Source of the DNA: Emergomyces orientalis
Lineage: Eukaryota > Ascomycota > Eurotiomycetes > Onygenales > Ajellomycetaceae
Assembly (NCBI GenBank): GCA_002110485.1
Contig: MOWL01000024.1
Location: forward strand, 682,001-746,000
Length of the DNA stretch: 64,000 bases
Reading direction: 5' to 3'
Shown here: piece after piece, positions 24,176 through 36,592 of the stretch
Layout: each line of letters starts with the position of its first letter
How positions within the stretch are numbered: position 1 is the first letter of the stretch
Translations under genes and position numbers: made by a program
Notes under the pieces: generated by a model
Databases searched by the model: none
Seen by the model: only the letters and a program-made list of their open reading frames with translations
What the model was told of the DNA's origin: nothing

Positions 24176-25865
24176 ATGGTAGAAAAGGTCTATGTCACAT
24201 ATAACCAGGTATGTCAAGAGGAAGTAGGACGTAGAAGAGAGAAGGCGTGTGTGTATGAGACATATTTGAGAGAGCGGGGAGTGATATATTGGGAGCTTCA
24301 CGACCTCAGCGGTTTGTGCTTCAGCCCTTTTTCTGTTGTGACCCCGCCGGGATATATGACATCCTGCGCCTCCCTGTTGACTCCCCGTTGACTCGCCGTT
24401 GACTCCTATGACGATGAAGAGGGAGAAGAGAGAAAGAAGCAGTTGAACATGGAACAAACCCACAGATTGAAAGAATATGCGAATAACCGTCTTTCTTGAA
24501 ATACTAGGTGCACAAGTTGTGTCAAGTCTCGGCAGACCGCATCCTCAATGACTTCAGACCAAATCTTATGATCGCCATTGGCGGAGGAGGATATATTCCA
24601 GCCAGAATGCTGAGGTATTCGGTTTCCTAAATACTTCCCCCCCTTTCCGCAAGCAGGGTGAGGGTGGGAATAGATACGGAGAGTGAGGGGGAGAGACAAA
24701 GTCTTGCTCTACTCCAATCCACAGCCACCAATATCACTATCTTAATATACCAAATTACCCAGAGTAGTTGTCTAACCTGCCAAATTTCTTTTTCCCTCCT
24801 CTTCCAATCAAAAACAGATCCTTCCTCAAACAACCCGGCGGTGCGAATATCCCCATCCAAGCCATCGGCCTGTCGCTGTACGAAAACCTGGGCAAAGATG
24901 ACCAGGTCGAACAACTCGGTACAAAAGTCACGCGCACACAATGGCTTGATCTCAGTTCGCTGGAGATGGCCAATCTGATCGGGAAGAACGTGCTGATTGT
25001 CGACGAGGTCGATGACACGCGGACGACGTTAGAGTACGCTGTGCGGGAATTGCAGAAGGATGTACAGATGGCCCAGCAGCAGTTGGGGAGGGAAGGGGAG
25101 AAAACTACATTCTCTGTATTTGTGCTGCATGTGAGTTTTTCGTTCGTTTTCTGTACGGGAGTGTTACGTTATAGAGAGGGGGATAAAATGGCATCCATCG
25201 CCCCGACCTGTTCTATCCGCCAGCGAGGATATTATTTTCCCGCCGAGAGAAAACCAAACTAACCCAATCCTCTCCGCAAACCAGAACAAAAACAAAGACA
25301 AGAAAGGTAAACTGCCCACGGACATGATGGAGAGCGGACGATACCTGGCCGCTGTCACCACCGGTGACGTCTGGATTTGCTATCCATGGGAAGCCAAGTA
25401 TGTCCTACCCTTTTCCCCTTTTTTACTCGTTCCTTGCTTCATTCGCTTTCCTTCTTTTCGCAAACCTCGTCCTTTATATCCCTCTGCTCCCTTCCTTTCC
25501 TTTGGCGCCAAATGGTCCCACAAGACATCATACGTTACCCCGGAACGGGGAGTGTATTTTCTGTACAACATACTTCAATTAGAGCCTCAGCAGAACATAA
25601 TCGATCCCTGGCCGGTCTGTTCCCGTTTACCTCCCCTCTGTTCCTACCACATTTTTTCCCTCCCCCTCCTCCCCCCTGGCCTCTGAGTTTCCCTTGCCCC
25701 CTCCCTTGAACGACTGGATCTAGTGGTAGGCGCTCTTAGAAGATCGATCCATTGAAGAAGATTAAAAAAAAGTTTACTGGCTAACGTATTGAAACTTGCT
25801 ATTCTGCTGCAAACAGAGATATCGACGAGCATGATCAACTTGCGGCTGAACATCCGTTGACTTGA
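24176..25865 (+). CDS. xpt1: Xanthine/hypoxanthine phosphoribosyltransferase
   Basis: Five exons (24176-24208, 24508-24614, 24818-25130, 25285-25397, 25817-25865) give about 204 residues. Introns of 299, 203, 154 and 419 nt are long for this window but have GT-AG ends and keep frame. The PRPP-binding motif VLIVDEVDDTRTT lies at about residues 105-117, with GGGGYIPAR upstream forming another active-site loop. The segments NIPIQAIGLSLYENLG, SGRYLAAVTTGDVWICYPWE and the DIDEH C-terminus match my recollection of yeast Xpt1 slightly better than Hpt1. The enzyme salvages purine bases to their 5'-monophosphates in the cytosol. The choice between xanthine and hypoxanthine/guanine as main substrate remains open. 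Confidence 0.9.
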
Positions 25866-26606
25866 TTTTCTTCTCCACAATACTTGCGAAAAGCAAACAA
25901 AAGAGGCAAATAAAAACGTTGCGTTTATTTTTTCTATTTTCTATTTTCTCTTTCCTAATTTTTTACTTTTTCCCCGTTTTCACACTCTCTGCGTCATTTT
26001 TGATTGTTCCGTACCTAGATTCCCACGAAAAGAAAACAGGAGATTTGCAAATAAAAATAATCTGAGTTATGATATGATGGTCTTTTAATGAATGCCTGTC
26101 TCACAGACACACACTCGTTCTATCAAATTTCCTGTCTCAATAGACTCCTTTTTCTCTATGAATATTTCAGCAAATACACTTCTAGAAAGCAGGGCACAGA
26201 TATCAGGTTCATCTTTTAGAATTCCTACTGCTAAATGAAAGCCCTACAGGCGCTTCAAATTTCTTCCCATATTGTTATTTAAAAGAAAGAAACAAAAAAA
26301 AAACCTTAAAACCCTGATTGCGGAGGATATCTAACAATTAGCAATGCTAATTAAACATGTATAAGAACAGAAAAGAGAAAAGAAAAGAAAAAGGAGCATC
26401 TCAAACCAACCAAGTTTCCCTCTAACAAAAATTAATCTTTACCCCCCCATTTCATAGAGAAAGAAGAGGCCAATCAAGGAAAAGAAAAGAAAAATGATAT
26501 AACCGACTCCGAGAAAAAAGAGGGCTGATTCCTTTCCTTCCCCCTCTCTTCCGCTTTCCCCTTCTGTCTCGATTCAATATGATAACCCCACGAAGTAAAA
26601 CCACAT
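25866..26606. other. Convergent 3' intergenic region
   Basis: 741 bases between the stop of the phosphoribosyltransferase gene and the stop of DPM3. A/T- and C/T-rich with no coding signal; likely the two 3' UTRs. Confidence 0.5.
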
Positions 26607-27196
26607 CTAATCAACATCCACCTTCGCCATCCGCAACTTATTCTTTGCCTCTATAATCTCCTCCTGCAGCGACGCATGCGCCTCGGGCACATCGTTGAAG
26701 GTACATACACCCCAGCCGAGCCGGAAGAGCATGTATGCGCCTATGACCATTAGGGAGTAGAAGGGGAGCTGTGTGTGGGCGCGCCGCGCGTTTTGGACGG
26801 GGTGGTTTTAAGTTAGTTCTTTGTGCTTGTAGATTATAATTGAGGGTGTCTCTGGCTGGTTGGTATGGGGTATGGAGAAGATATATAAATATATATAAAG
26901 GGTGTGGCGTATAGACAGATAGACAGGGAGCACATGGAGTAGTAGTGACGTACGACGGGTATTATTTCATTCTGGATGATGGGGTTTAGAGGGACGAGGC
27001 CGAGATAGAGGGCGAGGTAGAGCTGGTTTGCTTTTGGTTAGCTTTGGGTGGTGATGCAGATAACGGGATGGGGTATGTGTTTGGAGAAATAGTTTTTATT
27101 TTTCATTTTATTTTCAATTTAATTATTTCCCCCTTTCTTTTTGCGTACCGATGTGATTAGGAGGATGACAGAGAGGGTCTGTTGGGCTCGGGTCAT
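26607..27196 (-). CDS. dpm3: Dolichol-phosphate mannosyltransferase subunit 3 (DPM3)
   Basis: Three exons on the minus strand, 27196-27149, 27022-26954 and 26768-26607, encode 92 residues, the usual length of DPM3. Introns of 126 and 185 nt have GTACGC/GTACGT donors and CAG acceptors. The protein starts MTRAQQTLSVILLITS, has two hydrophobic segments (about 8-34 and 40-60), and continues with LPFYSLMVIGAYMLFRLGWG and TFNDVPEAHASLQEEIIEA, which are characteristic of DPM3. DPM3 is a small ER membrane protein that tethers and stabilises the catalytic Dpm1 subunit, supporting mannose donation to N-glycans, O-mannosylation and GPI anchors. Each exon is too short to stand out as an open frame, so the gene is easy to miss. 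Confidence 0.92.
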
Positions 27197-28432
27197 CTTT
27201 GCGAATATATGTTCGAAAAAGCGGGCGGGCGGGATGTATGGTGTGGGATGGATATACGTTGTCGGATTAGATTGTGTGGTATAGCACCAATTGGAGCGAA
27301 ATTTAATATATATGTGGACAATTGATACCCTTGGAAGCTTGCGGGACTCAAGGCAAGGTCATATAAGGGAATTGTCAAAGACTGTGTTTATCTGTTGTTC
27401 TATCTTCCTGTGTATCTTTCAGTGTTGCCAGCTTCCATTTTTCGATGATGTCCCTCTCCGGCGTGTAGATCACATGGTATCCGCGTCTATTTAACGCGTT
27501 ATACGCGCTGAACGACAACCGAGATTACGTTATCCGTCAAAGAATGTCGACGACTCCTGTCTCAATTTTCATTCTAATTCTACTTTTATTTTTCTCTAAT
27601 TTGAGTGACGGGTTCTGTCATCAAACTATGGTTGGAAAGGATCCAGTGTCAATGGAGAAGCAATAAAAGTTAACTAGCCTTGATGGGAAACGCTCATCGA
27701 AATGTTTGTATACATATATCGCTTCTTCAACTACTAAGGTTGCTTAGGGCTTCTAACTGACGAGCCAAAAAAGTTAGTATTAAATTATTGGTAGGTTGGA
27801 TCCCATCAATGGCATATCATTTGTTTTGCTGGCGCTTTCAAAGGTTCCTTAGGAGAACCTTGGAAGACATTTGGAACTTGCTTTTGAAGTCTTATTCAAA
27901 CTTCACGCTGCTTGGTTTGCAGCGCCGCTCTGGGCCTCGGCGATTCGGACATTTCCTGACCTCCCCCACATGGGATCATAGGAACAAAAAATGTATATCC
28001 CCATTCCTTTCACAGTTTCGTACCGCAATTGAATGTACTAACACCATGCCCTAACCACTTCTGTTTAATCACAATTTATTATTGAGATTTATGGGGCAGG
28101 ACCATCGTAGAATGGCCTGTCTTTTGATTGCCCATGGAAAGCTTATGGAGAGAAACCAATAGCCTCCTTCAGCAGGAGCTCGACCATATTAGTTCCAGTT
28201 TTGATGGAAGCAATAGCTTTTGGGTGGAGCTCATCGAAGCTTTTGTGAGGGGTAGCTCTGATTCTTCACCTTAATAGCCGTCCCAGTCCCCAATTCCCGT
28301 TCTTGAGAAAGAGCTCCTAATTGTTTTATGTCGAGGAACTGTGTCCGCCCTTCCTTAATTAATACCATCAAACCAGAAAACTACTTTGGATTTGACCCCG
28401 GGAACGACTTATACAAACTGAATTCATTCTCA
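27197..28432. other. Intergenic region between divergent genes
   Basis: About 1.2 kb between the start of DPM3 (minus) and the second Zn2Cys6 gene (plus). The open frame at 27788-28054 has no recognised similarity. Both promoters should lie here. Confidence 0.5.
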
Positions 28433-29844
28433 ATGGACAAGAAGATAGGGTACCCCTCTCCGGAGTCTAGCTCAACTCCGCGGGAAACTTCGCCGAAACG
28501 CAACGCTGAAGCTGCTGGATTCAGTAGCCCAGCCGAAAAATTAAATCGGAAACGAGCTTCAAAAGCATGCCAGTCGTGCAGGTCGCGAAAAGTGCGGTGC
28601 GGCGTCAGCGACCACGGCGTGCCATGTCACAATTGCAAACTTGACAACGTTGAGTGCATAGTCCCGGAGCGCAAAAGGCCAACACGAACAGCCCAGACGC
28701 AGTAAGTTATCATGTTCTCTCTTTCGACATCGAGTGGATGAGATACTAATTGCATTATTTCACATAAAGACGTTCCTTTAGAGCAGTTATATCAGAGGCA
28801 GTTTTGCGCATCGAGAGATCCTCATCTGACAGCCCCGATTCTCCTCCGGAAAGTGTGCATGGAGGTAGCCCTTGCGGCAGGGACAAGCCTTTCCCGAATA
28901 CTTACGAAACGGACCTCTACACGTTCCCTTCGCCGCCTTTGCATCAAACCACGAACGAAGAACACCCAGCCTTTCGCGTTGATGCCAATCCGATGGAGCC
29001 ACCCCCATGTGGCGATGAATTGGCCCGATGGCTCAGTGTCATGCCGCCTCGAGTGGTAGATCAGATGTTTAGCTACCTTACGGCTCTCAGCCAACTCGGA
29101 CTTCTTGAATCTATCAACTCGTCCTACAGTGGATCCGACCCGTCTAAATGTCATTCCAAATACCGCTTTTCTCGCCCAGACCAAAAGCAAAAACTCCACG
29201 ACTATACTGCTCGAAAACCCGTCGTCTGTCATTGCATCACCCCGCAGCCTCCAGAACACGCACGACAGCTACTAGGCCCATCTACCCGAGCATCGTCAAC
29301 GTCGCCACGAGGATCACCCCACCCACCAGCGCACCAACCACGTGAAACACCACCAACGCTCCAACAACTTCGAGATGAGTACGCCACCGCAACCGGCAGA
29401 GTACGCGCGCTGGAAGAAGCTATCAAAAAGGTGGACAGCCAATTTACAACACGACAGCCTTGCCACATGGGCGATCGATGCGCTCTAGACACATATAGTG
29501 AACCTACCAACCCCAGTACTAATAATAAAAATAATAATAATAATGTATCTCCTCTTACCCCGCCTCCCGAAAACCAAGCCTCTTTTGTCATGAGCATGCA
29601 GACAGTTCAACAACTCGAGGCATTGCTGGCAAGTGTCCAAAAAGAATCCGAGCCGAGGCCTCGGAAGCAAGAAAATGCCACAGATGGGATTGAGGGGGCT
29701 CAGGGTGTAATGGCATCGGAAAGCGGAAAGTGGGAAGATGAGTTTCAGACCAGTTTTGATTCTCTGATAGATTTCGGGGCGGAGGCGGATACGATGTTTC
29801 AATCTTTTAATTATGATTTGTCTGGGGTTGTGGAGGATGTTTAG
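28433..29844 (+). CDS. Zn2Cys6 DNA-binding protein, short type
   Basis: Two exons (28433-28701 and 28770-29844) give about 447 residues. The 68-nt intron has a GTAAGT donor and a TACTAAT branch site. The cluster at residues 46-75 has the pattern C-X2-C-X6-C-X8-C-X2-C-X6-C (ACQSCRSRKVRC, then PCHNCKLDNVEC), followed by a basic ERKRPTR linker. The rest is Pro/Ser-rich with a polyasparagine run from an AAT microsatellite (29520-29545); a helical segment at about 290-315 could be a coiled coil. The C-terminus is acidic. I see no fungal_trans middle homology region. An in-frame ATG at 28328 would add 35 residues; the later start is preferred because the extra part has no conserved look. Target genes are unknown. 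Confidence 0.82.
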
Positions 29845-31371
29845 GACTACGTGATCAGTTCACGTTTTGATAATTTGCTAAGGCTGTACGGGCTGTATAA
29901 TGAAAGGGGAACTTAAAGGGTTGGTGTTCTTTTTTTAGTTCTGCTTTTGTTTAATAAAATGAATCTTCGTCGGTTTGGATGGCTGGTTTCAATGACGTAT
30001 TTTGTTTATGTGCCAGTAGCGAATAACAATTTCCAGAAGACATTCTTTTTTTTCTCCTTTCTCTAATAGGATTCACCAATTGTAACATTTATATGATGAC
30101 ATTGAGCCGCAAAGGCCAGTTTAATAGTACCCCCGACTAGTACAGCGAATCAAATCAGCATACGTAGTAATCCAACTTGAGACCAACTTCCCTCAAGGGC
30201 GTTTCCCCTCCTCAAGGGAAAAACACAAATTCTCAAAGAAAGAATTCGAAACTTCGCCCCCAGTTCTGCCCTGCGGCTACATTTATCTAGTCTCTTTTGA
30301 ATAGCCCCCTGCTTGATTACTAGTTCCTGTCGCATCCGTACGGCCTGAAGCATTTCATCATTAGTAGCGCAATCGGCCATTTTGCTCGGCGTATTCTGGA
30401 AAAGTGCCGAAAGCCGAAACTTTCAACCATTCCAACAATTAAAGGGAATTAGCTTGTTAGGGTTTCTCCTCGGCTGCTTATTGCCGATGCAAGGGGGTAA
30501 AGTTACTGGAGGCTTTAATGATAAGAGTCATCCGGTTCCTCATGGCTTTGGTGGGCTCCTGGTGGCTTTTGGCTTGAGGATCCCTTGATTTTCCGCCCGG
30601 CCCCTAGCTCGATCTTACACTCTGGCTTCTGCGATTGGTCTAAGCAATAGGCAGATTTGAGGGTTGAGAACAGATATATGAACTATGTAGTCTAAACCAG
30701 TGATGAAGCCTCGCACAATCGAATGAGAGAGATTTTTGTCACTTAATCAGTTCATTAGCATATCCCCTAATACTAGTTCATTTGTATTATTTTTCTACAT
30801 TTTCCAAACTTCCTTTTATAGGCACATCATGGTCCATAGAGAAGGATGGACTTCAGGAACAAATTTCTGCATATATTCTCATTCATATGTGTGTGTGTCT
30901 CATTTCAAAGTTGTTGTATGGTCACCACCACAATTCATCACATGAGCTTGCGTTCACACGCTACGCGCATCATTTTCACGCCCACTGACTGCGCAGTCTG
31001 CACCAACCGCTGTTGCCAGTCGAAGCCAAAATATAAAGAAGCCTCGTGATCCAGGGAGAGCTCCGCGGATGACGGCGGCATGGTAGATCGTAACCCCAAG
31101 GAACTCGTCATAATACAGCAGGTGTTGGGATGACTCCTCCTCAGGGATTAGAAACGCATCCTCACCCGCGATTTGACGTGGCCCTGTCGTGCTTGTAACG
31201 GCTATCATGGCCTGACATCTTCGACGAGGAAGTGCGGGACATAATTGGCCTGGTTACACGCTATAGCTGATTCCATGGCGAGCCAGATAACCTAGCTTCC
31301 TTCGGTTTAGTTAATGGGAGCATTTACGAATGGGAGTCTGGAGAGTGCGAAAATGGCCTCCTGGATATGCG
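29845..31371. other. Intergenic with weak gene-like fragments
   Basis: No intact gene. The minus-strand frame at 30150-30380 (starts MADCATNDEM, Arg/Lys-rich) and that at 30954-31208 look mildly coding-like but match nothing I recognise. The second may belong to the decayed ankyrin gene just beyond. Confidence 0.4.
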
Positions 31372-31932
31372 ATGGTTAATCACCGCTCCATGCTCAATAA
31401 AGTTTAACGCAATTTCTTCATTGTGCGATATTGCAATGTCTAGAGGTGCGTCTCTCTCCTTCCATTTCGCGAGCAATTTCGTCCGTACCTCGGTCAGTGA
31501 GACCTGAAAACCGTGTCCACAGAATAGGAGCAGGCATCTTACGAAAGCTGAAATATTTTAAAATGCTCGCCGCTGAGGAAATCCGCACTCCGATCGAGGA
31601 GCGGAATGGCCATTTCCACGTGGTTTACGGGTAGTACCGCGACAAGGGGTATTCATACCTGGACTCCAGAAACATGACAGACCTTTGTATAAACGCATCT
31701 TTGCGGAAGATATTTAACTGTTCCCTACTCCCAAGGAGAGTTGTGTGTACTCTATTATAAGTAATAATTCTTCGTCATCTGGCCAATCCACATTGGCGGC
31801 ATGGCTCACGAGAAATTCGGCTATCTCTAAGCGACCAGAGGGGTCCTTCGTTGCACTCGGGTTGACATCTGCGCCAGCTTCTACTAAAAGAGCTACGCGG
31901 GATTTGAATCCGCGTTCGTGTTGATTCGCCAA
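31372..31932 (-). pseudogene. Decayed ankyrin-repeat gene fragment
   Basis: The minus strand encodes ankyrin-like pieces in different frames. At 31932-31714, VALLVEAGADVNPSATKD is followed by GRLEIAEFLVSHAANVDW. At about 31460-31372 another frame reads APLDIAISHNEEIALNFIEH. The pattern of two helices ending in GADVN-type turns is typical of ankyrin repeats. No single frame joins them, stops lie between, and no introns explain the breaks. The surroundings have no other gene, so this is best read as the remnant of an ankyrin-repeat protein gene, a family that expands and decays readily in these fungi. Confidence 0.6.
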
Positions 31933-33294
31933 GCCGAGGATTCATCATCAAAGCTGCCGTTTGTCTTTGGCTTGGAAAGATAATCACTAATAATCAGAAA
32001 TTCCACCTTTTCTGCGTTCCAAGATTGTAAGGAGCCAATGCTTCCCTGGAATAGGAGAGGACATGGTCAAGAGAGACAGCCCTAAGATACTCTTGAACAA
32101 TTGCATTCAGATATAATAAATGGATATCTTAGTTTAGGCTAGAAGGCAGGTCATGGAGGCTTGAGTCAAGATTCCTGTGAGTATGAGGGGGTCCGGGATG
32201 ACTGCATCGAACAAGACGATGAGGTGAATTTCTGGTAGGAGAAGTTAGCAGTTCATTTTTCATTGCCCTTTGGAGTTAGAGAGAGCCCAGGCGGCCCTCC
32301 ATAGGATTATGCGCTGCGGTTGTCGCAGGACAAGGACAGTGGCTACGGAACGAATCCTTTATGCATTAAAGGTTCAAGAATAGCCAAACGCAGCATATCA
32401 GACGTTGGGCACATTGGGCAGTGGTAGGGGAAGAGCGGAAACAGCGGATGGTGAGTCAGATACAGGAGGCATGGGAGAGAAATATATTAAATAATGGATG
32501 TAGTTGATAGTTACTCCGTAGTAGCTATGCCTGGGGCTGGGGAGCTGGAGTTAGCGGTAAGCAGCCGCTAATCTTGGAATAGTTACTTATATTGAGCGGG
32601 CACTGTTGCTGGTTAAGTTAGTTCCTGGTTTGTTAGTTTGCCTCAGTTGGCTGCCCAAGCCCTAATTGCCCAAAACGGCATCTAACAACTTCAACTCTCC
32701 AGCATCAAGTATCATCAGTATCATTTTTCCGCATCGCACACTTTCATTCAACCCTCTCTTGCGCAGGCTGCAAGAGGTGTCTCGATATCTCTTCAATCCC
32801 CCCCCTCCTCTTATTTCCCAATCTCTCCGCTCTGCCTCGCTTCTAACAGTTTCTCAAGGCTGCCAGTGTTTCGGTTGGCTAAGCGGCTCTCCCGCTAACT
32901 AATCAATCATAAGACCCACCAGCCAAGTCGTGCCTGATTTAATGCTAAAGAACCCGTTGGCTGTCCCTGCATGCCTCCCAGGCTGTGTTCCTGGATCACG
33001 GCTAGACTGCTTGGTTTTGTCAAAAGTTCCCGCAACAAAGGCTTCAGTCACTGCAAACTAGTATGCTCATTCATAAGTCACATGCCCTACTTTCAAGAAG
33101 CCACCTCCATATAACCACTAAAAACTCTGGTTCTAATTCTGGAACCACATCCAGCTTGTGGCTTTTCGGGTTTTGACCCTACTATTGTGGAAGCACCCTG
33201 AACCTGGCCCATCGAGTTTTTCAACAAAAACGCCAGGCAGCGATCTCCGGGGTTTACTTTCTATCAATTTCTATCAGGGGCTTTACAAAAAGGA
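31933..33294. other. Intergenic, no gene seen
   Basis: 1.36 kb without a supported gene. It contains TTACTCCGTAGTA near 32511, similar to ACTACGGAGTAGT near 9518. The last 300 bases are presumably the promoter of the armadillo-protein gene. Confidence 0.4.
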
Positions 33295-35830
33295 ATGGAT
33301 AGTATAAAAGACTTATCAATGGCTCCTAAGCACCCGCAGGGGGCATCTGAGCCTTCTGCGGTGGATAAGCAATGCCACGACTTATCAATATCAGAACCCA
33401 GACCTGAGGAACAGAACCAATTGCCTTCTTCTTCTCTCTGTACGGATACTTCACCACCAGAAGGTCCTTCTCCGCTCTCTGCCCCTGATAGAGACGGGCC
33501 CAAGTTGCCAAAGGAAGAGGAAGAGGAAATGTTTCGCGCTCTGCAAACTATATTCCAGACTGCTGAAGAGGAAGACGGGAATTTTGACGTTAAGGGGTTA
33601 CTCAATGCTTTGGGGGAGGCGGATGAAGATACTCGCCGCGGCCGGCGGAACATGAATACCCTGAAAGGGGTGAGAGACAATCTTGGCCTTCTCTGGAGGA
33701 GCGGATCAGATTACATGGTCCAAGCTGCCGAGGTATTGGCGAATGGGAGTCGAGATCGTAGGTTCCTCAATCATTTTATTGACGTGCTCCTTTGGGTAAC
33801 AGGGAATTTCGGGCTAATTCAATTTTGATGATAACAGCGGCTTGGCGAGGAGTGTTCGGTCAGAGTGGCATATTGGATTTTTTCCTCCGAATCATCTCAA
33901 CGGAAGACGTGGAGGACGACATCTTACTTCACTCCTTACGACTTATCGGGAACTCCTGTGCAGATACTAGTGCGTGGTTGAATTCATGGCTCATACATAT
34001 TACCCTGTTCCTCGTCCTTGAGGCTGACTTGTAGTATATATAGATGAAAATAGGCAGCTCGTCGTTGATAAGAATTACACCTTGCCGATTATCAACCTTT
34101 TCCGAAACCCTGCGGTGGTCCATGTTGCTATCCCTGTTATATATAACATTTGCGTCGACTTTGGTGAGTATTTAATTTGTTTAGCTGCACGCTCCGCCTC
34201 CGCCCCCCTGCCCCCTAAGTTGTTTAACGAGGCTGATTTTGTATCAACAGAGCCGGCACAAGCTCAAGTTGCGGCAAACGGAATTGGATATTGCCTCCTC
34301 ACGCTACTTTCTGATGATCTAATCGAAGGAAATGCTCTTTTAACGTATACGTTGGAACTTCTTGAAACAGCAACTGAACAAGGTTAGTCAATCCCCCTTT
34401 TCTTTCACATTGCGAGGTGAAACAAAAAGCTGATAGCCAGAAGTCCAAGGGGTTGAACGGGTGCCAGACGCCGCTCTTCCGTTACTTATCAATCTCGCAA
34501 ACGATGAAGACACAGAATTTAATTATTTTACAACACTCGGTAATTGCCTCGCTTCATATCTGCAAAATGAGCGCTTTCAAAATCTATGCATTATTCGCCG
34601 TCTTGTTGAAAGGGTAGTTTTCGTTCTTCGCCGGTCGTACAATCCTGCTCCACATGCCCTTGCTTCGGAAGACATTCAGATACTCACGCAACTACGGCTA
34701 AGGCTCAACCAAGCGCTCTCCGACATTTCTGCTCTCCCCCTATTTTCCCAAGCCTATCCTCTGAACTGTGACCTTTCGGAAACACTTCGTTCTTGGCTCC
34801 GGGAACCCAAAGATCAATTACAAATATGCGCTTGCGTCATGCTTGGTAACCTAGCCCGGGAGGATAAAATTTGTGCATCAATGGTCAAAGATTTCCAAGT
34901 TCATGTACCCTTAATCTCGATTCTCAACGGCGATGCCAAAGGTGCAGTCCTACATGCTGTTCTTGGGTTCTTAAAAAACCTCGCCATCGCCACCGACAAC
35001 AAAGAGCACCTAGGTTCCGCCGGTATTATTAAAGCTGTATCTCGCCTCTGGGCATTCGACACCGTCCCTCAGGTCCAATTCTCAGCAGCCAGCCTTACGC
35101 GTCAAGTCATCGTCTCCTCATTCAACAACATCTCCCGTTTGCTAGAACCCCTGTCCTCCGATCCAGATTCCCCCGCGAATTCCCGCACATATCTTTCTTT
35201 ACTCCTCTCCCTCTTTGAGAAATCTGACTCGACACCCATCAAGATAGAAATCGGCCGCACGATCTGTGCCATATGCCGTTCTATCAACCAGCGACAGCAA
35301 GATGGAACTGAAGCGGCAATCGAAGCTTCCAAGCTCTCCGAACGTCTATATAATCTGCACGAAGACGTCGCCTGGCCGATTGGGACGATGATAACGCAGA
35401 CAGAGTGGCCTGTTGTGCAGAGCGAGGGCTGGTTTGCTCTTGCGCTGATGGCATCGACACCCTCCGGTTCCCTGGTGGTTGTCGATAGCTTGCAGAATAT
35501 GAGCGTTTTCCAGCAGATCAATGACACTGTTAAGATCGTTATATCAGAGACATCAAGTGGAGAGTCCGCGCAGGAGAAGACGGAGCGGTTGAAGAAGGCG
35601 AAGGATCGGGATAATGCGATTATTCTTGTGAATGGGCTGTTGAAGAATAAGGTGGGTTTTTCTCTATCCTTTTTATTCCGTTTTTACGTATCTGCCCTCT
35701 CAAATACATCTTGGGGGACTCAAAGCTAACCATTTATTTTTTAAAATAGCCATCAACGCTTCCCAGCGCGAGAAAGGAGATGCTTGAGGATCTCATGCGG
35801 GATGTCTCGGAAACTTACTTTGTTGGATAG
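33295..35830 (+). CDS. SmgGDS/Bem4-like armadillo-repeat protein
   Basis: Six exons (33295-33757, 33838-33969, 34044-34163, 34251-34382, 34441-35651, 35750-35830) encode about 712 residues. Introns are 58-98 nt and all joins keep frame. After an acidic, Ser/Pro-rich N-terminus (about 1-95) the protein is almost entirely helical armadillo-type repeats, for example DDILLHSLRLIGNSCADT, PAVVHVAIPVIYNICVDF, QLQICACVMLGNLARED and AVLHAVLGFLKNLAIATDNK. This layout and the IGNSCADT-like motif recall animal Rap1 GTPase-GDP dissociation stimulator (SmgGDS), related to yeast Bem4. Relatives bind Rho/Ras-type GTPases with polybasic tails and influence their prenylation and activation. The family call is from remembered similarity; the GTPase partner is unknown. 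Confidence 0.82.
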
Positions 35831-36592
35831 ATCGAACATCAACTATGGTTTTTTTGAGCCTCCTATGTTACATACCACCCACGCCTTTGTTGAATGCCTC
35901 TTATCTGGCGTAATTTATTTCTCCACTACTGCATATTTCACGTTTCCCATAGTTGGTTAACGAAGTTACGAGTTCGAATTTATTCTGTACCACCATGAAC
36001 GGATTCCGAAAATGGATCCGTTCAATTTTTCTCCAATCATTTTTTCTTTCTCCCGCTTAACCTTGTTAGTGCATATTTTGAGGATTTTGATGGGGGTGTT
36101 CGCTTCTCTTTCCGTATATTCTTTTGTTCACTCTTGCTACCTCTCACATTCCGGTGGGTAGGAATATCTATCTATTTGGGGTATTTTTTATATATTATGC
36201 CACATTTTGCATTGGATTTCCCATTGATTAGCACGTTTCCGCCCCCAAATACATTTGATTTGACATTAGCGCGTGCAGTTTGAAATCAGAATAGATTACA
36301 TAAATCAAACCTGCTTCTTCCCCAATCGCCATTTAGGTTTTTTTCTAAAGCCTAACATAAAAATATCATATCGAGCGTTGTGAATGAGAAGATGTAATAT
36401 AATAATCTATCGAGTATCAAGCTAAAGGACACATATCTATCCATGCATTTATGTACATAATATGAATATATACAAAATAAAAACAATTCTCGTCTCCAGA
36501 GAATCAAGAAAGTCATAAAACAACCTTATATGGTTGAGTGGGAATGGCCGCGCAAAATTCATAATAGCCTGAGGCCAGAGTATTCCAACCAG
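35831..36592. other. Convergent 3' intergenic region
   Basis: 762 bases between the stops of two converging genes. T- and A-rich; nothing coding seen. Confidence 0.5.
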
